From Jejudonia soesokkakensis (lineage in GTDB: Bacteria; Bacteroidota; Bacteroidia; Flavobacteriales; Flavobacteriaceae), in assembly GCF_042664795.1 (NCBI RefSeq), contig NZ_JBHTBN010000004.1:186001-250000 (forward strand): a DNA stretch of 64,000 nt, read 5' to 3'. The position numbers and the translations under genes are program-made. Below the pieces are notes generated by a model that did no database searches, was not told the DNA's origin, and was given only the letters and a program-made list of their open reading frames with translations. Shown piece after piece: positions 26,349-34,875 of this stretch (its first letter is position 1; the number at the start of each line of letters is the position of its first letter).

Positions 26349-26777
26349 TTATCTGTTAATTAATTTTGTTACTCCTGTCCATACCATTGCTGCGATGGCA
26401 AGCAATGCCATAATATAAAAAGTATATAATCCTGTTCCTACCCATTTTGAACCACTAGCCGATAGAGTTCCTCCATCTTTAAGAGGTGTTTCAACACCGT
26501 CTGCAAGCACATATGCTATTATTATAATGAGTGCAAAACCTGCTAAGGTAAATAAGGTCTTTTTTATGTTCCCTGCAAAAATCCCTTTGAGTACGTAAAA
26601 AATCACGATAAGTGTTATTAACGCTAAGATTGCATAAGTAACATAAATGTATCCATCAACACCAGCTCCAGTATTTACTACAGTATCATTTCCTTTTATT
26701 AACAAGTTAACAAAGAAAGCAACTCCTGCAATCCCAAAGATGAGTGCTATAATTTTAAATATTTTATGTAATGCCAT
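26349..26777 (-). CDS. Small four-helix membrane protein of the exb operon
   Basis: A 142-residue protein of unknown function with four predicted membrane helices (about 8-28, 46-66, 75-95, 115-135) and short loops. It has no recognised motif. Its place between the ExbB/TolQ and ExbD genes, with gaps of 18 bases and one base, suggests a role in assembling or regulating the motor. Confidence 0.7.
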   Translation of the reverse strand: MALHKIFKIIALIFGIAGVAFFVNLLIKGNDTVVNTGAGVDGYIYVTYAILALITLIVIFYVLKGIFAGNIKKTLFTLAGFALIIIIAYVLADGVETPLKDGGTLSASGSKWVGTGLYTFYIMALLAIAAMVWTGVTKLINR

Positions 26778-26795
26778 TGTATATAGGTCTTAATA

Positions 26796-27590
26796 TTATT
26801 TTCTGTTCTTGTAATCTACGAGCATATCTATTAAGGTAATAGAAGCATCTTCCATACTGTTTACGATACTGTCAATTTTTGCAATAATGTAATTGTAAAA
26901 AATCTGAAGAATAATTGCTACGATAAGACCAAATACAGTTGTTAAAAGTGCTACTTTAATACCTCCCGCAACAAGTGATGGGTTCATATCTCCAGCAGCT
27001 TCAATTCTGTCAAAAGCAAGGATCATACCAATTACCGTACCCATGAAACCAAGCATTGGAGCCAGAGCGATAAATAATGATACCCATGAAACATTTTTTT
27101 CTAATTGTCCCATTTGAACTCCACCATAGGCTACTACCGATTTCTCTGCAGCTTCAATGCTTTCATCTGCTCGGTCTAAACCTTGGTAATAAATAGAGGC
27201 TACAGGACCTTTTGTGTTTCTACAAACCTCTTTTGCAGCTTCAATACCTCCGCTGTTTAGAGCATCTTCTACATTTTCAGCTAACTTCTGAGTATTTGTG
27301 GTAGAAAGGTTTAAGTAGATAATTCTTTCAATAGCGATTGCCAAACCAAGAATTAAACATAAAAGTACGATACCCATAAATAAAGGAGTACCTTCAATAA
27401 AATACTTTTTTAATGTTTGATGAAAACCTAAAGTTTCTTCTGCCGGAACAGCGTCCTCATCTTGAATTAGTGTTACTGTTGTTGCAGTTACTAGTGAATT
27501 TGAACTAGAAGTTGTTACTGCGGCGTTGCTGGTTAATGTTCCTGCAAACACCATTGCGGCAATTGCCATAATAGAAAATAATTTTTTCAT
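26796..27590 (-). CDS. exbB: MotA/TolQ/ExbB-family proton channel protein
   Basis: Inner-membrane channel subunit that works with ExbD. The 264 residues begin with a signal-peptide-like segment (MAIAAMVFAGTLTSNAAV), then a helix near 75-95 (PLFMGIVLLCLILGLAIAIE), a cytoplasmic domain, and two helices with the family pattern LFIALAPMLGFMGTVIGMIL and VALLTTVFGLIVAIILQIFY. An N-terminal cleavable segment with a short Thr/Ser-rich stretch is typical of Bacteroidetes ExbB proteins. It is the first gene of the motor operon. Confidence 0.9.
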   Translation of the reverse strand: MKKLFSIMAIAAMVFAGTLTSNAAVTTSSSNSLVTATTVTLIQDEDAVPAEETLGFHQTLKKYFIEGTPLFMGIVLLCLILGLAIAIERIIYLNLSTTNTQKLAENVEDALNSGGIEAAKEVCRNTKGPVASIYYQGLDRADESIEAAEKSVVAYGGVQMGQLEKNVSWVSLFIALAPMLGFMGTVIGMILAFDRIEAAGDMNPSLVAGGIKVALLTTVFGLIVAIILQIFYNYIIAKIDSIVNSMEDASITLIDMLVDYKNRK

Positions 27591-27627
27591 TGCTATCGAC
27601 TTAAAAGTTTGTTTTTAGTTAAGGGTT

Positions 27628-27635
27628 TAAAGATA
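27628..27635 (-). promoter_or_regulatory. Putative -7 element of exbB operon
   Basis: On the reverse strand TATCTTTA is one base from TAnnTTTG and lies about 38 bases before the exbB ATG. The remaining bases between 27591 and 27756 show no other structure that I can identify. Confidence 0.4.
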
Positions 27636-27756
27636 TAAAATAATTTAGTTAATCTACAAGAATAATTAGGCTAACATCTATAATTGCTGGAATTAAGACT
27701 GTTATAACTTGATATTTATTTTTGCTGAAGATTTTACGCACACCTATTCGCTATAA

Positions 27757-28401
27757 TTAGTTGGCTGAATCTTCAACATACTTGCTATAAACCCACCCAA
27801 CCGTAGCATCTTTACGTTGTACTTTTACCCACAAAATAGAGTCTGTAGCTTTTTGAAGTATTAAAACTCGCTCTCCTGCAGTTGGGAAATATGTTATGAT
27901 GGAATCCTGAAGAGTAGGTCCTGCTCGCATCCTTACATCATCTCCAGTTACAACAGCATTCCCAAAAATAGTTGGCTCTTCTTCTAATTCAACTTTAACT
28001 GTGGGTTCTATTTCTATAGGTTCTTTGTTTTCAGAATAGAGAAAAAAACCAGTGATGATAATTCCTACTAATAGCATCACCGCACCAAGAAGATAAATTC
28101 CCTTTTTCTTAGTGTTGGTAGTGGCAACACCGTCTTCATTTTTTATTTCAGCTAAAGGTATGGTTTTTACTCTAGCCTTCTTTGCAGCTTTTTCCTTTTG
28201 TAAGCGTAATTTCTCTAATCTAGTTTGTTCTTTTTTCCATGCCTTTTTCGTAAAATAAGTACCAGCTTCATTTTGATAAATACCAGTTGCCATTTCTGAC
28301 CCCTTCGTATCACGTTCTATGACCTCATGAGAAGCATTTGTATAAAACCTATCTGGGTTGGTTTGCTTGGCGTGTATTATTTCTCGTAATTTTTTTGACA
28401 T
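27757..28401 (-). CDS. Membrane-anchored bacterial SH3-domain protein
   Basis: A 214-residue bitopic protein. The cytoplasmic N-terminal part (1-105) is basic with a Lys/Arg/Glu/Ala-rich helix (KKEQTRLEKLRLQKEKAAKK). One membrane helix follows (about 112-132, GIYLLGAVMLLVGIIITGFF). The C-terminal SH3b domain reads GDDVRMRAGPTLQDSIITYF and WVKVQRKDATVGWVYSKYVE, a fold often binding peptidoglycan or proteins at the cell wall. I use ATG at 28401 (MSKKLREI); the longer frame to 28446 crosses the AT-rich promoter. Precise role unknown. Confidence 0.72.
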   Translation of the reverse strand: MSKKLREIIHAKQTNPDRFYTNASHEVIERDTKGSEMATGIYQNEAGTYFTKKAWKKEQTRLEKLRLQKEKAAKKARVKTIPLAEIKNEDGVATTNTKKKGIYLLGAVMLLVGIIITGFFLYSENKEPIEIEPTVKVELEEEPTIFGNAVVTGDDVRMRAGPTLQDSIITYFPTAGERVLILQKATDSILWVKVQRKDATVGWVYSKYVEDSAN

Positions 28402-28712
28402 ATTCCTTATATATAGGTATTCTTTATATATAAAGATACAAAACAACTTTTCTGAATTGAAAATTAGTTGAAAACTATTCTATTTTAATCGGAAACAGTT
28501 ATTTCTCAGTTAGTCGTGGAATAATTTTTGTAAAATGAATCTTGGATAACTATAATATGTAACTTTTAAATTTTAGGGAGGGCCACGTATGATTTAAAAC
28601 ACGTTTTGTATTGCCATTGTGCCAATGACAAAACAGGTAAACAAGTATATTTAATTATTAACGTTTAATAATTGAATTAGCCAAATCAAGTGCTGCAGAG
28701 GTAGCACTTTTT
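28402..28712. other. Intergenic region with three inverted repeats, possible small RNA
   Basis: This 311-base stretch has no plausible protein gene. It holds a stem GTTTTGT / ACAAAAC (28603-28634) that may extend by three pairs, a nine-pair hairpin AATTATTAA-CGT-TTAATAATT (28653-28673), and a forward intrinsic terminator (28688-28714). As both flanking genes lie on the reverse strand, the terminator would end an unrecognised forward transcript. I found no convincing promoter for it. Confidence 0.4.
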
Positions 28713-28714
28713 TT
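28688..28714 (+). terminator. Forward-oriented terminator without an upstream forward gene
   Basis: AAGTGCT-GCAGAGGT-AGCACTT followed by TTTTT fits an intrinsic terminator on the forward strand. The reverse direction lacks a T-run after the stem, so it is not a terminator for the flavoprotein gene that ends at 28713. Confidence 0.65.
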
Positions 28715-30002
28715 ATGAAGTATGTGGATCACTCTCAATATCCACTACTTTTGCCAATGTCTTAATAATACGGTGGTGTTTTTTTACAAATGGATTTGAA
28801 GTGTCCCATACATATCCAGCCAAGACCGATGTGATCTGTTTTTTTATCTGAACGTTGTCCTGCTCTCTAAAAAATATCTTCTGAAAGTTCCCCGTATACC
28901 ACTCCCTTACATAGGTAGCAAAAACATCAACGCCATTTTTAATATAGTCTGCATATTCTATTTGCCAGTTTATCCTTTCTCCTCTTAACTGTCGTGTGGC
29001 TAATTTCGCTGCAAGCAAGCCGCTCTCGGTAGCAAAGGTTACTCCCGAAGAAAACACTGGATCCAAAAACTCGGCACTATTTCCTGTAAGAGCAAACCCC
29101 TTTCCATAGAGCTGCGTAACAGCTTTAGAGATATTCTTTATAATAATGGGTTCAAAAATAAACTCACAATCAATGAACCTGTCATGATAATGAGATGAAA
29201 GTGCAAGCATCTGTTGTAGTCTTTCAGAAGGGGTTCCCTTAAATGCTTCCAGGTCTTCTGTTGGTCCTACATATCCCAGACTGGTTATTCCATTTGAAAA
29301 CGGAATGACCCACAACCATGATTCGTCTTTAACTACATCAAAGGTAATAAGAGTGCCTTCTTCTCCCGCAGGTCGTTTTGAATCTACCACATGGGTGAAA
29401 ATGGAAGCATGCTTCGGTATTTGAGCAGGTGCATCCAGATCAAGCAGTCTAGGAAGTACACGTCCAAACCCACTGGAATCGATAATAAATTTTGCCAAGA
29501 TAGTTTCCGTAGTGCCTTCTGGAGTTTTTACAGTTGTGCAAGAGCTTCCGTCCTCATTAAATGTAACTTCAATAACTTCAGTGTTAAACTCAATATCAAC
29601 CCCTTTTTTCTCAAGCTCGTCTGTAAGTGTTTTGTCAAAATCTGCACGTGGGACCTGCCAGGTCCAGTTCCAGCCTTCCGTAGATTTTTCAGCAAAATCA
29701 AAGCTATAAGCATTTCCATTTCTTAGAAAACGAGCTCCTCTCTTAATTTCAAAATCCTGCTGTTTTAAACAATCGAGTAATCCGGTCTCTTCAAAATGCT
29801 CCATGCATCGAGGCAACAGACTTTCTCCAATCACAAATCTAGGGAAGATGTTTTTTTCCACGACCTTGACTTTTATATTTTGATTGTGTAAATATGCAGC
29901 AGCAACACTGCCAGAAGGTCCAGCACCTATAACTAATACATCTACTTGGGTAGGAGTCATTTTTTGTGGTGAGAGTTTTTTATTTGTTGTTTCTTTGTAC
30001 AT
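28713..30002 (-). CDS. FAD-dependent oxidoreductase, halogenase-like
   Basis: Flavoprotein of the p-hydroxybenzoate hydroxylase/halogenase class, 429 residues. The FAD-binding loop VIGAGPSGSVAA is near the N-terminus, followed by VVEKNIFPRFVIGESLLPR as in flavin-dependent halogenases and geranylgeranyl reductases. WLWVIP (about residue 223) is the WxWxIP motif that marks flavin-dependent halogenases, and GFALTGNSAEFLDPVFSSG is the second FAD-binding segment. It is divergent from the tyrosine ammonia-lyase gene and probably modifies the aryl-polyene product. The start could also be ATG at 29960, closer to the FAD loop. Halogenation, hydroxylation and reduction all remain possible. Confidence 0.8.
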   Translation of the reverse strand: MYKETTNKKLSPQKMTPTQVDVLVIGAGPSGSVAAAYLHNQNIKVKVVEKNIFPRFVIGESLLPRCMEHFEETGLLDCLKQQDFEIKRGARFLRNGNAYSFDFAEKSTEGWNWTWQVPRADFDKTLTDELEKKGVDIEFNTEVIEVTFNEDGSSCTTVKTPEGTTETILAKFIIDSSGFGRVLPRLLDLDAPAQIPKHASIFTHVVDSKRPAGEEGTLITFDVVKDESWLWVIPFSNGITSLGYVGPTEDLEAFKGTPSERLQQMLALSSHYHDRFIDCEFIFEPIIIKNISKAVTQLYGKGFALTGNSAEFLDPVFSSGVTFATESGLLAAKLATRQLRGERINWQIEYADYIKNGVDVFATYVREWYTGNFQKIFFREQDNVQIKKQITSVLAGYVWDTSNPFVKKHHRIIKTLAKVVDIESDPHTS

Positions 30003-30020
30003 CAAAATAACTACTTTAGG

Positions 30021-30053
30021 TTGAGTTATGATAGATAATACTTAAAATATTTG
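30021..30053 (+). promoter_or_regulatory. Putative promoter of the aryl-polyene operon
   Basis: A -33 TTG (30021-30023) and a -7-like AATATTTG (30046-30053, one mismatch) are 22 bases apart, ending 11 bases before the first ATG. Confidence 0.45.
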
Positions 30054-30064
30054 CAATCGCATCT

Positions 30065-31597
30065 ATGATTATATTAAAAGGAGAGTTACGAGTAGAAGAT
30101 TTTTATAACATTGTATATGGTGCTGCTCAAGTTTCTATAGACGAATCGGTACTGGAAACAGTTCAAGAAAGTTTTGATTTTCTGAAAGTTTTCTCACAGA
30201 ATAAAATTATTTATGGTGTTAATACGGGCTTCGGACCCATGGCACAATATAAAGTAAATGATTCGCAGCGTATTCAGCTTCAATATAATTTAATTCGAAG
30301 TCACGCTGCCGGAAGCGGAAGTCCAATTGACCCGACCTACGTGAGAGCAGCAATGCTGGCACGCTTAAATACCTTATTGCTAGGAAAAAGCGCCGTACAT
30401 CCTAGTGTGATTCATTTAATGACTTCGTTGTTAAACTTAAATATCATCCCCGTAATTTATGAGCACGGAGGTGTGGGAGCAAGTGGTGATCTAGTACAGT
30501 TGGCACATCTCGCTTTGGTGCTTATTGGAGAAGGAGAGGTGTATTACAAAGGGAAGATTACAGCAACTCAGACAGTTTTTGAAGCTGAAAAATTAGAACC
30601 CATTTCAATAGAGCTACGTGAAGGTCTAGCGTTGATGAATGGAACTTCGGTTATGAGTGGCATCGGAATATTAAATGCTATTCATGCCAGACGTCTACTA
30701 GACTGGATGGTACAATGCTCTTCTGCTATTAACGAAATCGTTGAAGCATATGATGATCACCTTTCTTATGAACTCAATCAATCTAAAAAACATATAGGAC
30801 AAAGAGAAATTGCCTCTCGTATGAGAAAGCACCTGGCTGATAGCAAGCTAACTAGAAAAAGGGAACATCATTTATATAATGGTATCAAGGAAGGGGCTGT
30901 TTTTGAAGAAAAAGTACAAGAATATTATTCTATTCGCTGTGTACCACAAATTCTGGGGCCAGTGCTGGATACCTTAAACAATGTAGAGCGAATTCTTTTT
31001 GAAGAAGTCAACTCTGCCAATGACAATCCAATTATAGATGTTGCCACAAAGCAGGTATATCACGGCGGAAACTTTCACGGAGATTATGTGTCCTTAGAAA
31101 TGGATAAGCTTAAAATAGTGACGACAAAAGTAAGTATGCTAGCCGAAAGGCAACTTAATTATCTATTAAATAGCAAACTCAATGATATACTGCCTCCCTT
31201 TGTCAACCTTGGCACCTTAGGTCTTAATTTTGGAATGCAGGGAACACAATTTACAGCAACCTCAACGACAGCCGAAAATCAGATGCTATCAAACCCGATG
31301 TATGTCCATAGTATTCCAAATAATAACGACAATCAAGATATTGTGAGTATGGGTGCCAATGCGGCACTTATTACAAAAAAGGTGATCGAAAATGCTTATG
31401 AAGTAGTGGCTATTGAGCTAATGACCATCATACAGGCGATTGAGTATCTTAAAGTACAGGATAAGGTATCTTCAAAAACCAAAAAATTATATGACGATAG
31501 TAGAGCCATCGTTCCACCATTAAAGGAGGATGAAGTACTATACCCGTATCTTAAAAAAGTAAAAGAATATTTACTGACCTCAAAAATAAAAAAATGA
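30065..31597 (+). CDS. Tyrosine ammonia-lyase (aromatic amino acid lyase)
   Basis: Removes ammonia from tyrosine to give 4-hydroxycinnamate, the likely starter unit of the pigment. The 510 residues contain the Ala-Ser-Gly triad that forms the MIO cofactor in GGVGASGDLVQL (about 145), plus IYGVNTGFGPMAQYKV and QYNLIRSHAAGSG. From memory the whole chain is very similar to the characterised Flavobacterium johnsoniae enzyme, including VYHGGNFHGDYVSLEMDKLK and MYVHSIPNNNDNQDIVSMG. Automatic pipelines often label it histidine ammonia-lyase, but no other histidine-utilisation gene is nearby. Its stop overlaps the next ATG by four bases. Confidence 0.9.
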   Translation: MIILKGELRVEDFYNIVYGAAQVSIDESVLETVQESFDFLKVFSQNKIIYGVNTGFGPMAQYKVNDSQRIQLQYNLIRSHAAGSGSPIDPTYVRAAMLARLNTLLLGKSAVHPSVIHLMTSLLNLNIIPVIYEHGGVGASGDLVQLAHLALVLIGEGEVYYKGKITATQTVFEAEKLEPISIELREGLALMNGTSVMSGIGILNAIHARRLLDWMVQCSSAINEIVEAYDDHLSYELNQSKKHIGQREIASRMRKHLADSKLTRKREHHLYNGIKEGAVFEEKVQEYYSIRCVPQILGPVLDTLNNVERILFEEVNSANDNPIIDVATKQVYHGGNFHGDYVSLEMDKLKIVTTKVSMLAERQLNYLLNSKLNDILPPFVNLGTLGLNFGMQGTQFTATSTTAENQMLSNPMYVHSIPNNNDNQDIVSMGANAALITKKVIENAYEVVAIELMTIIQAIEYLKVQDKVSSKTKKLYDDSRAIVPPLKEDEVLYPYLKKVKEYLLTSKIKK

Positions 31598-32325
31598 AAT
31601 ACGCATTAGTCACCGGAGGTTCAAGAGGGATTGGCCGTGCCATTTGTGTACAACTTGCTTTGGATCATGGCTATCATGTGTTAATTAACTATCAGAGTAA
31701 TCAAGAAGCAGCTCAAGAAACATTACGCTTAATTGAAAAAAATGATGGTTCGGGAGAACTACTCCAATTTAATGTGGCCAATGCTTCAGATACTTCAAAT
31801 GCGTTGGCAACTTGGCAAAAAAGCACGCCAGAAGCAATCATAGAAGTGATTGTAAATAATGCAGGAATAACCAAAGATGGGTTATTTATGTGGATGAAAC
31901 CTGAAGATTGGAAAACTGTTATCGATACGTCCCTCAACGGATTTTATAACGTTACTCAGCCCTTGTTGCAACCTATGCTTTTAAATCGCTTCGGAAGAAT
32001 CATCAATATCGTTTCTCTTTCTGGATTAAAAGGAACTCCAGGACAAACCAATTACGCGGCTGCAAAAGGAGCGCTTATCGCTGCAACAAAATCTCTTGCG
32101 CATGAAGTGGCAAAACGGAATGTAACTGTCAATGCAGTGGCACCAGGGTTTATCGAAAGTGATATGACTTCAGAACTGGATGTGGCTTCCCTTAAAAAAT
32201 TAATACCGGTAAATCGTTTTGGAACTCCCCAGGAAATAGCACATGTCGTTTCTTTTCTTACTTCACAAAAAGCTTCTTACATTACTGGTGAAGTGATCAA
32301 TATTAATGGCGGAATTTATTCTTAA
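31594..32325 (+). CDS. 3-oxoacyl-ACP reductase (FabG-like, SDR family)
   Basis: NADPH-dependent ketoreductase for the growing polyene chain. The 243 residues show the cofactor loop TGGSRGIGRAI, NNAGITKDGLF, the catalytic Ser in IVSLSG and the YAAAK active-site pair, and end with TGEVINING. It overlaps the lyase gene. The gene symbol is left open because the primary fatty-acid fabG would lie elsewhere. Confidence 0.92.
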   Translation: MKYALVTGGSRGIGRAICVQLALDHGYHVLINYQSNQEAAQETLRLIEKNDGSGELLQFNVANASDTSNALATWQKSTPEAIIEVIVNNAGITKDGLFMWMKPEDWKTVIDTSLNGFYNVTQPLLQPMLLNRFGRIINIVSLSGLKGTPGQTNYAAAKGALIAATKSLAHEVAKRNVTVNAVAPGFIESDMTSELDVASLKKLIPVNRFGTPQEIAHVVSFLTSQKASYITGEVININGGIYS

Positions 32326-32353
32326 CCACCCCATTTTTAAGGTAAAATTCCTG

Positions 32354-32361
32354 TAATTTTG
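32354..32361 (+). promoter_or_regulatory. Possible internal -7 element in the pigment operon
   Basis: TAATTTTG matches TAnnTTTG in the 67-base gap between the reductase and acyltransferase genes, the widest gap in the operon. No -33 TTG is obvious. Confidence 0.35.
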
Positions 32362-32392
32362 AAACCGAATTCAAAATCTACAGAAAAAATTT

Positions 32393-33277
32393 ATGGCAGC
32401 AGAATGGGACGGAAAATCCAGAGGGACTGTTTTTGGTTTTAAAGTATTTATCTTTTTTATCAAGAATTTTGGAATACGTGCTGCTTATGCATTGATGCAT
32501 CTTCCCATTCCCTATTTCTGTCTTTTTTCACGAAAAAACGTAAGGGGCTTATCTCACTATTTTAGGAAAAGATTAGGGTATTCTTGGTTTAAAAGTAGCA
32601 TAAGCATTTATAAAACATATTATGTCTTTGGACAAACACTGGTAGATAAAATTGCAATTTCTTCTGGACTTCGGAAAAATTATTCATTCGAATTTGACGG
32701 AGAAGAAAAAATCGAAGACGCACTTTCAGAAAATAAAGGCGGTATTCTTATTAGTGCTCACGTTGGAAATTTTGAACTGGCACAATACTTTTTTAAAGAG
32801 CGCGGATTTAACACTTCCATTCGTATTGTTATTACAGACCAAGATCATGAAGCGATAAAAGATTATCTGGGTCAATACCTTAACAGGGACGAAAAGCGAT
32901 TTATCATTATTAAAGAGGATCTGTCTCACATTTTTGAGATCAATGCAGCCCTTTCCCGTAACGAAATAATTGTGATAACCGGCGATCGATATATGCAATA
33001 CAGTAAAACTATGGAAGCAGAACTGTTAGGAAAAAAAGCTAAATTTCCATTAGGTCCTTTTCATATGGGCGCCCGATTTAAAGTGCCTATATTGTTTGTC
33101 TATGTGATGCGTGAACCCCAAAAAAAATATCATTTATATGCAAGGCGAGTACAGGTAGAATATAAAGATGCAGCAGAACTACTTCATAAATATACCAATC
33201 ATGTAGAACGGGTTTTAAAGAAATATCCGTTGCAATGGTTTAATTTTTACGATTTTTGGGAAGACAATAAGACGTGA
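32393..33277 (+). CDS. Lysophospholipid/lipid A-type acyltransferase (LpxL/HtrB family)
   Basis: Membrane-associated acyltransferase of 294 residues. An N-terminal hydrophobic segment (FKVFIFFIKNFGIRAAYALM) is followed by the HX4E catalytic motif in ISAHVGNFELAQYF and by EIIVITGDRYM and KFPLGPFHMGARFKVPILF, typical of the LpxL family. In aryl-polyene clusters such enzymes are thought to attach the polyene to a lipid anchor. The stop overlaps the GTG start of the next gene. Confidence 0.85.
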   Translation: MAAEWDGKSRGTVFGFKVFIFFIKNFGIRAAYALMHLPIPYFCLFSRKNVRGLSHYFRKRLGYSWFKSSISIYKTYYVFGQTLVDKIAISSGLRKNYSFEFDGEEKIEDALSENKGGILISAHVGNFELAQYFFKERGFNTSIRIVITDQDHEAIKDYLGQYLNRDEKRFIIIKEDLSHIFEINAALSRNEIIVITGDRYMQYSKTMEAELLGKKAKFPLGPFHMGARFKVPILFVYVMREPQKKYHLYARRVQVEYKDAAELLHKYTNHVERVLKKYPLQWFNFYDFWEDNKT

Positions 33278-33732
33278 CCACATTGAAACAAAAGCTACCT
33301 ATTACAGATCTTGCTGTAATTAAACAAATGCTCCCCCACAGGGAGCCTATGCTATTTGTGGATTCATTGATCTCTTATTCTGAAAGTTCGATTGTCTCTC
33401 AACTAACTATTAGTGCTTCCAATATTTTTGTTCAAAATAATCAGTTTCAGGAAGCTGGACTTCTCGAAAATATGGCGCAGACGGTCGCTTTACACACAGG
33501 TTATAAAGCAATGTTTTCTGAAGCAACACCACGCATAGGATACATTGGCGCAATAAAAAAGGCAACTTTTGAGCGATTACCATCTGTTGGAGACGACATT
33601 ACAACGGAAGCAATCATTACATATAATGCGCTGGACATGACAAGGGTGGATGTTGCTGTTTTTTTAGAAAAAAAACGGATTGCTCGTGCGACCATGACCA
33701 CCATTTTAAAACCTGAGACCAATGAAGCATAA
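33274..33732 (+). CDS. Hotdog-fold 3-hydroxyacyl-ACP dehydratase-like protein
   Basis: A 152-residue hotdog protein, likely ApeP-type dehydratase that creates polyene double bonds. Motifs: MLPHREPMLFVDSL near the start and EAGLLENMAQTVALHTGYK on the central helix, then PRIGYIGAIKKATFERLP. The start is GTG at 33274, overlapping the acyltransferase stop by four bases. With the second hotdog gene at 40428 it may form a heterodimer, as described for ApeI/ApeP; that pairing is inference. Confidence 0.8.
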   Translation: MTTLKQKLPITDLAVIKQMLPHREPMLFVDSLISYSESSIVSQLTISASNIFVQNNQFQEAGLLENMAQTVALHTGYKAMFSEATPRIGYIGAIKKATFERLPSVGDDITTEAIITYNALDMTRVDVAVFLEKKRIARATMTTILKPETNEA

Positions 33733-34870
33733 AACCTACATAGCTGCTTCAGCGATGGTGACACCGCTTGGTTTTACTACAGAAGAGAATATTTTGGCAA
33801 TTCAAAAAGGACATACTGGCATTCAAAAACATAAAATCCCTTCTATTTCTTCGGAAAGCTTTTATGGTTCCTTGATTTCTTCAGAACAAATTGATAAAGC
33901 CTTTACTTCTTTAGGTGCTATTTCAAAATATACCAAGCTTGAGAAAATGATGCTTTTGGCCCTTTCTGAAACGCTAAAACATTCCGAAGAAAAAATCACA
34001 GAAAACTCACTATTACTTATTGCGACTACAAAAGGAAATATTGATGCGCTGGAAATTTCAAGTCCGTTCGATAATACGAGAGCCCAGCTTTCTGTTTTAG
34101 GAACCGTTATAAAAGATTTTTTTGGATTTAAAAACGAGCCTATAATTGTTTCCAATGCCTGTGTTTCTGGAATTCTGGCAATTTCGGTAGCGCAAAGAAT
34201 GCTGCAAAACCAGTCCTATGATACTGCTTTTATTGTGGCGGGGGACATTGTAAGTAAATTTACGGTGAGTGGTTTTCAGTCGTTTCAAGCAATGAGCGAC
34301 AAGCCTTGTCAACCTTACGATACCGCTCGTAACGGAATCACGATTGGAGAGGCCGCAACTTCGGTAGTAGTTTCAAAAAAGAGACCTTTGACAGACACCA
34401 TTGAAATTTTAAGCGGAAGTTCTTGTAATGATGCGAATCATATTTCGGGACCGTCACGAACGGGAGAAGGATTATTTAAAAGTATTTCGAATACCCTACA
34501 CAAAGCAAATGTTTCAGCAACCGAGATCGATTTTATTTCAGCTCATGGAACAGCTACTCTATTCAATGACGAAATGGAAGCAATCGCATTGAACAGAGCA
34601 GGCTTACAAAAAATCCCCTTAAACAGTTTAAAAGGATATTTTGGACATACCTTTGGAGCCTCGGGATTACTGGAAACCGCGGTGTGTCTAGAATGTATGA
34701 AAACAAACACACTGTATACTTCACTAGGGTTTACATCCTTGGGAGTTTCCAAACCCCTCAACATTATTACAAAAACAACCCAAAAAAAAATAATGACAGC
34801 ATTAAAAACAGCTTCAGGATTTGGAGGCACCAATACTGCGGTACTATTTAAACACCTAACTACACAGTAA
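33722..34870 (+). CDS. Beta-ketoacyl-ACP synthase (active-site triad present)
   Basis: Condensing enzyme of the FabF class, 382 residues. The catalytic Cys lies in SNACVSGILAI, the two His in HGTATLFNDE and GYFGHTFGASG, so the Cys-His-His triad is complete. It overlaps the dehydratase gene by 11 bases. It is one of two complete ketosynthases in the operon. Confidence 0.88.
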   Translation: MKHKTYIAASAMVTPLGFTTEENILAIQKGHTGIQKHKIPSISSESFYGSLISSEQIDKAFTSLGAISKYTKLEKMMLLALSETLKHSEEKITENSLLLIATTKGNIDALEISSPFDNTRAQLSVLGTVIKDFFGFKNEPIIVSNACVSGILAISVAQRMLQNQSYDTAFIVAGDIVSKFTVSGFQSFQAMSDKPCQPYDTARNGITIGEAATSVVVSKKRPLTDTIEILSGSSCNDANHISGPSRTGEGLFKSISNTLHKANVSATEIDFISAHGTATLFNDEMEAIALNRAGLQKIPLNSLKGYFGHTFGASGLLETAVCLECMKTNTLYTSLGFTSLGVSKPLNIITKTTQKKIMTALKTASGFGGTNTAVLFKHLTTQ

Positions 34871-34875
34871 AAACA

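Noticed and set aside
28422..28435. CTTTATATATAAAG palindrome upstream of the SH3-domain gene
   Set aside because: Simple AT-rich symmetry in a probable promoter region; too easily formed by chance to call an operator.
30065..31597. Histidine ammonia-lyase of the hut pathway
   Set aside because: The sequence resembles the characterised flavobacterial tyrosine ammonia-lyase and the neighbours are pigment genes, not hutU, hutI or hutG.
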